Assembly: GCF_000281065.1 (NCBI RefSeq)
Contig: NZ_AKKK01000066.1
Span: 41,936 to 105,935, forward strand
Direction: 5' to 3'
DNA from: Arthrobacter sp. M2012083
GTDB taxonomy: Bacteria > Actinomycetota > Actinomycetes > Actinomycetales > Micrococcaceae
DNA length: 64,000 bases
A program made the position numbers and the translations under genes. A model generated the notes under the pieces. That model was not told the DNA's origin. It saw only the letters and a program-made list of their open reading frames with translations, and made no database searches. Shown one piece after another: positions 8,990-15,780 of the stretch. Position 1 is the stretch's first letter, and each line of letters starts with the position of its first letter.

Positions 8990-8995
8990 ATCCTA
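8990..8995 (-). promoter_or_regulatory. -10 box of PASTA kinase transcript
   Basis: TAGGAT on the minus strand, 6 nt from GTG 8983 and 3 nt from ATG 8986. The spacing favours a leaderless mRNA starting at the GTG. Confidence 0.5.
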
Positions 8996-9006
8996 AACGA
9001 GGCAGG

Positions 9007-9043
9007 GAAGGGGCCCGAATCCACGTGGGTTTCGGGCCCCTTC
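9007..9043 (-). terminator. Terminator after the LysM transglycosylase gene
   Basis: GAAGGGGCCCGAA pairs perfectly with its inverse copy at 9031-9043. The hairpin lies 19 nt past the stop of the LysM gene and just upstream of the kinase promoter. Confidence 0.8.
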
Positions 9044-9061
9044 AAAGGTGCAGTTGATGGC

Positions 9062-10405
9062 CTAGCCAAAGGTGCGCTGGCGGGCCTTGATCGATTCGAC
9101 GTAGCGCTTGGTGTCGTCGTACATGCCGTACTTACTGACCGAGTACTGACCCTGGTAGTAGCCGGCAATCGCCGTGTCCAGGTCCTTGCTGGTCGCAATA
9201 AGGGTTCGGATGATGGCGACACCTGCCGTGGCGTTGTCGTACGGGTCCAGGAGATTCAGTTTTCGACCCACGAGGTCGGACGCCCACTGGCCGGAAGAGG
9301 GAATAACCTGCATGGTGCCGATTGCATTGGCGGGTGAGACTGCCCGCTGGTCAAAGCCTGATTCCTGTTCGGCGAAGGCCAAAGCCAGGGAAGGGCTGAC
9401 GCCCATGCGCCGGGCCGTGTCAGCTACGATGCTCTTCATTTCAGCCCGGCTGGGTACGGGTGAGGCGTTGAGCAAGGCCTTGTTCTCGTTGGCCGAGTTG
9501 ACAACTGCCGGCGGGTAGGTGAAGCCCAGGAAAGTGCTGGGCACCAGTGGCTTGGTGTCACCGGCCGGCTGCAAGCCGGCGCCGGGGATGGTGAGCTTCT
9601 GGCCCGGATAGATGACGGTGGTGGCAGTCACGTTGTTGTTGGCGGCCATCAAAGCGGCCAGGGAAACCCCGTGTCGGGAAGCGATGGAACTGAGGGTGTC
9701 GCCCGCCTTGATGGTGTAGGAACCTGTGCCGGCCAGTGGGGCGGGCGCAGGTGCGGGTGCGGGGGCTGCTGGCGCTGAAGGGGCAGATCCACCACTGACC
9801 TTGATTTTCTGCCCGGGATAAATAATGGAGCTTCCGTTCAGACCGTTCCAGCTGAAGATGCTTGACAGCGGAACGCCGTGTTTGGCTGCGATGCCACCCA
9901 GGGTGTCTCCGGAGACCACGGTGTAGACGGTTGCGCTGCCCTGGGTGCTGGGCGCACTGGGGGCGGTCGGACCAGGCTGGGCGGGCGCTGCCGGGGCTGT
10001 GCCCTTGAGCTTGATGGTCTGTCCCGGGTAGATCAGGGTGGTGGCAGAGAGCTTGTTCAGCTGAAGAACGGCCGTCGTGTCCACGTTGAAACGGCGCGCG
10101 ATGGCGCTGATCGTATCGCCGCGCACGATCGTGTAAGTGTCCGGTACTGACGGAGCCATGGGACGCAGGGCCGCAGGGAGGGTGGTGGCCACGGCCTGCG
10201 CGGGAATGACCGAGCCCACGTTGACTGCTTGCGCTTTCATGGCCGCAGCGAGGGTAGCCGGAATCTTCCGAGGCTGCGGCGCTGGTGTTGCCATGGACGG
10301 TTGGGCCAGGGCAAGCGAGGACAAAACCACGGCGGGAAGCGCAGCCGTGGTTGCCGCGATGACCGGCATGCTCATGGTTCGTTTCGGCGAGCGGGGCGTC
10401 GTCAT
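9062..10405 (-). CDS. Secreted LysM-domain lytic transglycosylase
   Basis: This is an exported peptidoglycan-cleaving enzyme of 447 aa. The N-terminus has a basic stretch and a hydrophobic signal segment (~16-38) ending near SMATPA. Three LysM modules follow, starting YTIVRGDTISAIA, YTVVSGDTLGGIA and YTIKAGDTLSSIA, each ending IYPGQ. They are joined by Pro/Ala linkers and bind glycan strands. The C-terminal SLT-type domain contains AEQESGFD with the catalytic glutamate and GTMQVIPSS. I chose the ATG at 10405 because GAGGACA lies 8 nt upstream; an ATG at 10420 has no ribosome site. Its leader carries unusual imperfect repeats (10451-10517). Confidence 0.92.
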   Translation of the reverse strand: MTTPRSPKRTMSMPVIAATTAALPAVVLSSLALAQPSMATPAPQPRKIPATLAAAMKAQAVNVGSVIPAQAVATTLPAALRPMAPSVPDTYTIVRGDTISAIARRFNVDTTAVLQLNKLSATTLIYPGQTIKLKGTAPAAPAQPGPTAPSAPSTQGSATVYTVVSGDTLGGIAAKHGVPLSSIFSWNGLNGSSIIYPGQKIKVSGGSAPSAPAAPAPAPAPAPLAGTGSYTIKAGDTLSSIASRHGVSLAALMAANNNVTATTVIYPGQKLTIPGAGLQPAGDTKPLVPSTFLGFTYPPAVVNSANENKALLNASPVPSRAEMKSIVADTARRMGVSPSLALAFAEQESGFDQRAVSPANAIGTMQVIPSSGQWASDLVGRKLNLLDPYDNATAGVAIIRTLIATSKDLDTAIAGYYQGQYSVSKYGMYDDTKRYVESIKARQRTFG

Positions 10406-10450
10406 GAAATGTGTCCTCATCTCAAACAGCGGGGGATTATTAGTGCTGTT

Positions 10451-10517
10451 GTCAGTGTTACCAATGTTGCTGATGTTATCAGTGATGCAAATGTGATCAG
10501 TGTGAATCTCTCACACT
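10451..10517. repeat. Imperfect 18-bp tandem repeats plus inverted repeat in transglycosylase leader
   Basis: Three successive units (10451-10468, 10469-10486, 10487-10503) share a pattern of AATGTT/ATGTTA and CAGTG on the plus strand. On the mRNA strand this is a repeated CACTGAT-ACAT. They run into the 7-bp inverted repeat AGTGTGA-N5-TCACACT (10499-10517). The block lies 46-112 nt upstream of the transglycosylase start and is more AT-rich than its surroundings. Confidence 0.6.
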
Positions 10518-10661
10518 TAGTCGATGAGCACAACAAGTCCTGTCAAACCGGACAAATAGCCACATTTGAAATGGCCGAAATTGCGACTGCCAAGCTTTCT
10601 GCGTGCATCGGCATTGAACTCCGGCTATGCGCCGGGCGGGGCGGCGTGGCAACCTTGATCC

Positions 10662-11015
10662 GTGAGTAATGTAGAAAGCCTTGTTTCCGACTGGCTGCCG
10701 CTGCCGGATGTTGCCGAACTGTTGGAAGTTTCCATCACCAAAGTCCACGGACTTCTGGATGAGCGCGCGCTTGTCGCCATCCGGCGGGGAGAACGGAATA
10801 TCCGCTCAATCCCTGCCCTCTTCATCCAGGACGGGCATGTTGTGGATAGCCTCAAGGGAACCATTGCGGTTCTCAGCGATGCTGGTTACAACGACGAAGA
10901 ACTGATCATCTGGCTGTTCACCCCGGACGAATCATTGCGGGGGCGCCCCATTGACGCCCTGCGCGAGGGGCGAAAGACAGAGATCAGGCGCCGCGCCCAG
11001 TCCCTGGCCTGGTAA
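10662..11015 (+). CDS. Rv2175c-like winged-helix DNA-binding protein
   Basis: This small protein (117 aa) resembles M. tuberculosis Rv2175c, a DNA-binding protein phosphorylated by PknL. The N-terminal helix-turn-helix reads LPDVAELLEVSITKVHGLL (~14-32). The C-terminal part contains LSDAGYNDEELIIWLFTPDESL and ends RRRAQSLAW, as in the family. The start is the GTG at 10662. The mycobacterial N-terminal phospho-threonine is not present; only serines at 2, 6 and 9 precede the DNA-binding helix. The gene is near the PASTA kinase, with the LysM gene in between, and convergent with the polyprenyl synthetase. The DNA target is unknown. Confidence 0.87.
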   Translation: MSNVESLVSDWLPLPDVAELLEVSITKVHGLLDERALVAIRRGERNIRSIPALFIQDGHVVDSLKGTIAVLSDAGYNDEELIIWLFTPDESLRGRPIDALREGRKTEIRRRAQSLAW

Positions 11016-11063
11016 CAGCTCCTCCCGGGACAGTGCCTCCTGAGCGGGAGCCGGAAAACGCGG

Positions 11064-11090
11064 ACGACGGCGGTGATTCACCGCCGTCGT
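11064..11090. terminator. Terminator between convergent Rv2175c-like and polyprenyl synthetase genes
   Basis: ACGACGGCGGTGA and its inverse copy form a near-perfect 13-bp palindrome, with a T-rich stretch downstream on the plus strand. Confidence 0.75.
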
Positions 11091-11125
11091 CGCTGCATGT
11101 CTTGTTTGTTCTGGCTGCCCGCGGG

Positions 11126-12220
11126 TCAGGCCGCCCGACTAACAGCGGCTTCGGCAAGCTGGCGTAACGCCACCAGGGGCACGTCGTCAAGGGGCAGGCG
11201 TTCCAGGGCTTCGAAGGCCCTGTTGCTTAGCTCGGCGATCAGCGACTCCGTGGCCTCCAACGCGCCGCACTCAACCATGACGCGTCGTAATTCAGCTACC
11301 TCGTCCTCGCCAAGGTCAGGTTTGCCGAGCATACGGTCAAGGAAGTCTGCCTCTCTCGGCGGCGCCTGGTTGATGGCAAAACCAACCAGAACAGTGCGTT
11401 TGCCTTCCCGGAGGTCGTCCCCAGCGGGCTTGCCGGTCGTCTCGGGATCGCCAAAGACGCCCAGGACGTCGTCCCGCATTTGGAAAGCCTCACCCAGTGG
11501 TAAGGAAAACTCCGAGTAACCGTTGAGCAAGCCGGCGGGAGCGCCAGCCAAGGCGCCGCCCAACGCCAGAGGATGTTCCGTGGAGTATTTTGCGGACTTG
11601 TACCGAATAATGGACTTTGCCCGCTCTACGGATCCGGCTCTGTCACGGACGGGGCCGGCCACTTCTTCCAGGATGTCGAGGTACTGACCTGCCATCACTT
11701 CTGCCCGCATGATGTTGAAGATTCGGCGTGCAGGAGTTCCCGCTGCTGCCCTGGGGCCGATTTCCGTAAAGGACTCTTCGCTGAAGGAAAGGCAAAGGTC
11801 GCCGGTAAGGATAGCCGCCGCATCGCCAAAACGCCCGCTGTCCAGCGCCCAGCCATTCATTTCATGGAGCTGGCTGAACCGCTTGTGCACGCTTGGGCCG
11901 CCGCGGCGGGTGTCGGATCGATCGATGATGTCGTCGTGGATCAGGGCCGCCGCTTGGAATAGCTCCAGGGCGCACCCGGCCGTGACGATGTCCGGATCGG
12001 CGGCGGCGCCGCCGGCGCCCCTCCAGCCCCAGTAACACATTAAGGCCCGGAGACGTTTTCCACCGGTGACCAGATCCGAAATCGATCCAATAAGCGGTTC
12101 TACATCGGGAGAAACCGAGGCCATAAGGTCCCGCTGCTCCGACATGAAGTCCCTCAGTTTGCCGGCAACACCACTAATGAACTGTGTCTGCTCCGAGGTG
12201 ACGTTGGAAGTAGCCGTCAC
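11126..12220 (-). CDS. Polyprenyl diphosphate synthase (trans-isoprenyl type)
   Basis: This enzyme (364 aa) elongates allylic diphosphates with isopentenyl diphosphate. The first aspartate-rich motif is DDIIDRSD (~94-101) after LIH, the second is DDVLGVFGD (~248-256), and the GGKRLRALM substrate lysine region is near 54-62. These mark a geranylgeranyl-type (IdsA-like) synthase that supplies quinone, carotenoid or lipid-carrier chains; exact chain length is not readable. The GTG start overlaps the upstream lipoprotein stop by 4 nt. The position corresponds to Rv2173 (idsA2). Earlier ATGs in other frames are not coding. Confidence 0.93.
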   Translation of the reverse strand: MTATSNVTSEQTQFISGVAGKLRDFMSEQRDLMASVSPDVEPLIGSISDLVTGGKRLRALMCYWGWRGAGGAAADPDIVTAGCALELFQAAALIHDDIIDRSDTRRGGPSVHKRFSQLHEMNGWALDSGRFGDAAAILTGDLCLSFSEESFTEIGPRAAAGTPARRIFNIMRAEVMAGQYLDILEEVAGPVRDRAGSVERAKSIIRYKSAKYSTEHPLALGGALAGAPAGLLNGYSEFSLPLGEAFQMRDDVLGVFGDPETTGKPAGDDLREGKRTVLVGFAINQAPPREADFLDRMLGKPDLGEDEVAELRRVMVECGALEATESLIAELSNRAFEALERLPLDDVPLVALRQLAEAAVSRAA

Positions 12221-12792
12221 TTGACGGATCCGGCCGCCACGTTGGCACCGATAGTGAACGTTGAGACGCCTTCTTTTTGCCTGACCGAAACGTTCACCGT
12301 CTCGCCGTCACCACGGATGAAGTCCAAGGAGGTGACATTGCCGACAGCCGACGGGCCGGGGACAAGCTTAAATCCCTGCGCCTCCATGGACGTTTTGTAG
12401 TAGTCCACAACGCCCTCCGGCGGAGCCTTGATTGTTCCCACGAGAGCCACTGTGGCTACTGCAGCGCTCTTGTCCACACTGCTTGAACGAACAGAAGTCT
12501 TGGGCATGACCGGGATGAGCTGCTCAGGGAAACCCGGAACAAGTGCGTTAACCGTTGCCGTGGCGTCGGGAGCCGCTGCGGGGGTTTCCGTGAATGAGGT
12601 GGTTTCAGGCGAAGCCGTGGAACCGGAAGCCGATGATGACGGAGTTGGCGTCGCCGACGACGGCGAGGAAGCGCTTGAAGCGGACGGCGCTGCCGAACCG
12701 CCGGGTGACGGGGTGCATGCTGACGCCGCCAAAGCGACACTGACTGCGAGCAGGGCAAACCCTCGCGATTGAGGAGTTCCAAAGAGCTTCAC
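12217..12792 (-). CDS. Putative lipoprotein, function unknown
   Basis: The protein has 191 aa. The N-terminus has a signal peptide and lipobox (LAASAC, Cys about 26), so it should be lipid-anchored outside the membrane. A Ser/Thr/Pro/Ala linker (~28-75) suggests a wall-spanning tether. A small C-terminal domain (~85-190) contains YYKTSMEAQGF and ends with a beta-rich stretch (VNVSVRQKEG). No family is recognised. The GTG start has AGGAAGGA 5-6 nt upstream. It is co-transcribed with the polyprenyl synthetase (4-nt overlap) and divergent from dinB. Confidence 0.82.
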   Translation of the reverse strand: MKLFGTPQSRGFALLAVSVALAASACTPSPGGSAAPSASSASSPSSATPTPSSSASGSTASPETTSFTETPAAAPDATATVNALVPGFPEQLIPVMPKTSVRSSSVDKSAAVATVALVGTIKAPPEGVVDYYKTSMEAQGFKLVPGPSAVGNVTSLDFIRGDGETVNVSVRQKEGVSTFTIGANVAAGSVK

Positions 12793-12851
12793 AGGGTATC
12801 CTTCCTGGGGCTGAGCCGGACTGTGCCTCCAGTTTAGTCAGAGGTCGGGCA

Positions 12852-12857
12852 TAGTAT
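12852..12857 (+). promoter_or_regulatory. -10 box of leaderless dinB transcript
   Basis: TAGTAT ends 7 nt before GTG 12865, supporting that start. I saw no SOS (LexA) palindrome nearby. Confidence 0.5.
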
Positions 12858-12864
12858 TGCCGTT

Positions 12865-14127
12865 GTGAGGCAGGAAGCATTCGGTGGCACTCAAAGTGCC
12901 GGCAGCAAGCCCGCCCGCAGCGCCGGAGATGCCCTGCGGGAGATGCGGCGAACCAGCATACTCCACGTGGATATGGACGCTTTCTTCGTCTCGGTGGAAC
13001 TGCGCCGCCGTCCCGATCTTCGGGGCAAACCGGTCATTGTTGGGTTCCCCGCAGAACGTTCCGTGGTGCTTTCTGCTTCTTATGAAGCCCGGGCCACAGG
13101 TGTGAAGTCCGCCATGCCGATGTCCATTGCCATGAGGCGGTGTCCAGCCGCGGTGATCATCAACCCCCGGCACACGGAATACTACGAGGTTTCCGCCCAA
13201 CTCATGGAGATTTTCGCCTCCATCACTGACCTGGTGGAGCCGCTTAGTGTAGACGAAGCCTTCCTGGACGTGGGAGGCGCGATTCGTCGACTTGGGTCGC
13301 CGATGGATATCGGGCACCTCATCCGCCGGAGGGTCCAGTCCGAACTTGGCATCACGGCATCCGTCGGGATCGCCAGCACCAAGTTTGTGGCCAAGATTGC
13401 CTCCACGCGGTGCAAGCCCGACGGTATCCTCCAGATCGATGCCGAGGACTCCATCCCTTATCTCCATAGCCTTCCCGTTGGCGCCTTGTGGGGTGTTGGT
13501 GGCAAAACTGCCGAAGTGCTCTCCCGTCTGGGCATCCGCACAGTCGCGGATGTCGCGGCAACGCCCCTGGCGTCGCTCAAAAAGGTCCTGGGGGCCAGCG
13601 GTGAGCACGTTCATCGCTTGTCCATGGGTATCGACCCGCGGCCCGTCACTCCGGCCAGGCTTGAAAAAAGCATCGGCGCAGAGGAGACATTCTCGGTAGA
13701 TACGGCGGACGATGCTCTACTGCACAGGGAATTGCTGCGTCTCTCTCACCGTACTGCCATCCGGCTCAGGAGCGCTGGCATGCTGGCAAGGACCGTGGCA
13801 TTGAAGCTGCGGTACTCGGACTTCTCCACGGTCACACGCAGCCGCACCGTGCACACCCCCGTGGACAGCGCGCAACTGATCTACCAAGTAGCCGTGCAGC
13901 TCCTTGAATCCCTGGGGACGCGATCCATGAGCGTTCGATTGGTAGGAGTTCGGGCTGAGCAATTGGAACCGGCAGGCCAGGCATCCCTGCAGTTGAGCCT
14001 TGATCGGCGGGACGATAACTGGCGGGCAGCCGAACAGGTGCTTGACCGGGTCTCGGAGCGTTTTGGGTCCAAAACGCTTCTTCCGGCACGGCTCCTGGAA
14101 CCTGGAAAGCCGCCTGCGGACTCCTGA
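12865..14127 (+). CDS. dinB: DNA polymerase IV (Y-family)
   Basis: This is an error-prone translesion polymerase of 420 aa. Y-family signatures are HVDMDAFFVSVE (metal Asp, ~34-45), SYEARATGVKSAMPM, SVDEAFLDV (second metal pair), and the helix-hairpin-helix region LWGVGGKTAEVLSRLG. The little-finger domain follows to the end. No beta-clamp tail of obvious type is seen. The GTG at 12865 is supported by a TAGTAT -10 box 7 nt upstream. An internal ATG at 12943 (MRRTSILHVD) is the common family start and remains possible. The gene is divergent from the lipoprotein operon and carries no visible LexA site. Confidence 0.93.
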   Translation: MRQEAFGGTQSAGSKPARSAGDALREMRRTSILHVDMDAFFVSVELRRRPDLRGKPVIVGFPAERSVVLSASYEARATGVKSAMPMSIAMRRCPAAVIINPRHTEYYEVSAQLMEIFASITDLVEPLSVDEAFLDVGGAIRRLGSPMDIGHLIRRRVQSELGITASVGIASTKFVAKIASTRCKPDGILQIDAEDSIPYLHSLPVGALWGVGGKTAEVLSRLGIRTVADVAATPLASLKKVLGASGEHVHRLSMGIDPRPVTPARLEKSIGAEETFSVDTADDALLHRELLRLSHRTAIRLRSAGMLARTVALKLRYSDFSTVTRSRTVHTPVDSAQLIYQVAVQLLESLGTRSMSVRLVGVRAEQLEPAGQASLQLSLDRRDDNWRAAEQVLDRVSERFGSKTLLPARLLEPGKPPADS

Positions 14128-14365
14128 GGCCAGCACGGGCGCCCGGCAGGACTCCTCGCGTCTTTCAGAACGGCGTCGGACAAACTATCCTATTTATTAC
14201 AGAGATTTAGATCGTCTGGACAAACTGTTTCCTGAACAGTCGGCCCCGGGATGCCCGCTGAACCTAGAGGGAATTTTGGGGAACGATTTTCTTGGTCCGA
14301 TCGTTATGGAAACAGACGCACAGGACGCGTTATGTCCAGACGCTGGCTGACTAAAGGAGGTCGCG

Positions 14366-14734
14366 ATGCCCCTCTCGGAGCATGAACAGAAGCTGCTTGA
14401 GCAACTTGAGAAGCAACTTCATGAGGACGATCCGAAGTTCGCCAACACCATGGGTTCGGATCCCATCCGCAGCTGGTCTACCCGGCATGTCATCATCGGT
14501 GTGCTTGGTGCCATTGCCGGTATCCTCCTCCTGCTTGTTGGCGTATCAATGCAGGCGATACCTGTGGGTGTCCTTGGTTTCATCGTCATGGGTGCTGGCG
14601 TCTACTTTGCCACGTTACGCGGCGCGGCCTTCGGCAAAGCCAACAAGGGAAAACCTGGCAAGACCAAGCCCAAGAGTTCGTTCATGAGCAGCTTGGAAGA
14701 ACGTTGGGACGAACGGCGTCGCGACGACAACTGA
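14366..14734 (+). CDS. DUF3040 membrane protein
   Basis: This small protein (122 aa) begins with the conserved actinobacterial DUF3040 motif PLSEHEQKLLEQLE and continues with DDPKFA. Two membrane helices follow (~41-61, VIIGVLGAIAGILLLLVGV; ~66-86), then a basic tail of about 35 residues rich in Lys, Arg and Ser. Function is unknown; the gene is regularly found just upstream of mraZ in actinobacteria (Rv2169c). An AAAGGAGG ribosome site sits 5 nt before the ATG, and a hairpin terminator follows. Confidence 0.9.
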   Translation: MPLSEHEQKLLEQLEKQLHEDDPKFANTMGSDPIRSWSTRHVIIGVLGAIAGILLLLVGVSMQAIPVGVLGFIVMGAGVYFATLRGAAFGKANKGKPGKTKPKSSFMSSLEERWDERRRDDN

Positions 14735-14814
14735 CTGTCCCGTTCGGGCTCCCAGCCGTCACCCGCGGCCACTCCTGAATCAAACACGCCCCTAATTTTC
14801 CACAGGGGATAACG

Positions 14815-14838
14815 AAAGACCCGCACTGCGGGTCTTTT
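14815..14838 (+). terminator. Terminator after the DUF3040 gene
   Basis: AAAGACCCGC and GCGGGTCTTT form a 10-bp stem around ACT, ending in a T run. This isolates the DUF3040 gene from the mraZ promoter region. Confidence 0.88.
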
Positions 14839-14876
14839 CGCGTTTAAGGGTTGATCCCCGGCGGGGGAGTGTGGCG

Positions 14877-14909
14877 CTCCACTTCCCACCCTTTTCTCCA
14901 CTTTCCACC
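14877..14909 (-). repeat. Minus-strand GTGG repeat cluster in the 14735-15179 gap
   Basis: Read on the minus strand, GTGG occurs four times at steps of 7, 12 and 7 bp, forming two imperfect 19-bp units (GTGGAAAGTGGAG and GTGGGAAGTGGAG). They resemble the mraZ operator boxes but face the other way and are off the 10-bp grid. The rest of this 445-bp gene-free stretch holds the DUF3040 terminator, another inverted CTCCAC near 15000-15005, and the mraZ promoter. Confidence 0.55.
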
Positions 14910-15083
14910 CCTTTGCCCTCGTCCTGGCCTGGTATTACCCGATCCGGGGCACAAAATCCGGGACGCCGAAGCGGCCGGCTCTGCCCTGTGCATTTGGCCC
15001 TCCACTTTCTGCCACTGCCCTAAAAACCGCGTGACGTGGGGGCGGACGATTCTCAAAGTGGTGGAGAAACGCCTTCGATTGCG

Positions 15084-15133
15084 TTGACTGTGGTGCGTTG
15101 TGGAGTAAAGTGGAGTGCATAAGAGGGTAGTGG
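15084..15133 (+). promoter_or_regulatory. mraZ promoter with overlapping MraZ operator boxes
   Basis: The -35 TTGACT (15084-15089) and -10 TAAAGT (15106-15111) are separated by 16 bp. GTGG occurs at 15090, 15100, 15110 and 15130, all on a 10-bp grid, and the second and third extend to GTGGAG. MraZ is known to bind short G-rich direct repeats spaced by one helical turn and to repress its own operon. Here the boxes fill the spacer and cover the -10. Confidence 0.8.
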
Positions 15134-15179
15134 CAGTGTTGGGTATGTGCGGGCACCTTGATTGAGGGGCGGTGGACCA

Positions 15180-15611
15180 GTGTTTCTGGGTACTCACTCG
15201 CCGCGTCTCGATGAAAAGGGCCGGATCATCCTTCCCGCCAAGTTCCGTGAGGAGCTTGCCGACGGATTGGTTCTCACCAGGGGCCAGGAACGTTGCATCT
15301 ACGTCTTCAGCCAGAAGGAATTCGAACGCATTCACGAGTCAATGCGGGAGGCGCCACTGTCTTCCAAACAGGCACGTGACTACATTCGGGTTTTCCTGTC
15401 TGGAGCCTCTGATGAGGTACCTGACAAGCAGGGGCGCGTGACGATTCCGCCGGCGCTCCGGACATATGCAGGGCTTGGTCGGGAACTGGCGGTCATCGGT
15501 GCCGGTACCCGGGCGGAGATCTGGGATGCCGAAGCTTGGAATGAGTACCTCAACGAGAAGGAAGCAGCCTTCTCGGAAACGGATGACGACAATCTGCCCG
15601 GGTTCATCTGA
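15180..15611 (+). CDS. mraZ: Transcriptional regulator MraZ
   Basis: This DNA-binding regulator (143 aa) is the first gene of the division and cell wall cluster. It has two AbrB-like half domains: the first contains DEKGRIILPAKFREEL (~10-25), the second DKQGRVTIPPALRTYAG (~83-99). The GTG at 15180 gives the canonical MFLGTHSPRLD start; an upstream TTG at 15162 would add six residues with no family support. The operator boxes at 15090-15133 suggest autorepression. Confidence 0.96.
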   Translation: MFLGTHSPRLDEKGRIILPAKFREELADGLVLTRGQERCIYVFSQKEFERIHESMREAPLSSKQARDYIRVFLSGASDEVPDKQGRVTIPPALRTYAGLGRELAVIGAGTRAEIWDAEAWNEYLNEKEAAFSETDDDNLPGFI

Positions 15612-15678
15612 TCCCGGTTGGAGGAAGCCGCAGTCCAGCTTCTTGAATGGGATCTCCAGCCGCCCATCGAACTGTCTT

Positions 15679-15704
15679 CCTGGCTCACCTTCCCCTGAGC
15701 CAGG
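15679..15704 (+). ncRNA. mraW RNA motif hairpin in rsmH leader
   Basis: CCTGGCTCA and TGAGCCAGG form a perfect 9-bp stem closing a loop that contains CTTCCCC. The published actinobacterial mraW RNA motif is a hairpin upstream of mraW (rsmH) with exactly this conserved terminal loop. It lies 76 nt before the rsmH start, in the mraZ-rsmH gap. It lacks a T tail, so it is not a terminator. Confidence 0.85.
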
Positions 15705-15780
15705 CCGGCCGAACGATAGGCGCGGATGGGGATCCGATTCAAGAATCAGCATGCAAGCGATTGAGGAAAGAGGAGGCAGC

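Noticed and set aside
10406..10661. c-di-AMP (ydaO-type) riboswitch upstream of the LysM transglycosylase
   Set aside because: Expected from gene type, but the conserved ydaO core sequences are not visible.
15466..15780. N-terminal extension of rsmH upstream of GTG 15781
   Set aside because: The frame is open, but it runs through mraZ and the mraW hairpin, and a strong ribosome site sits at 15781.
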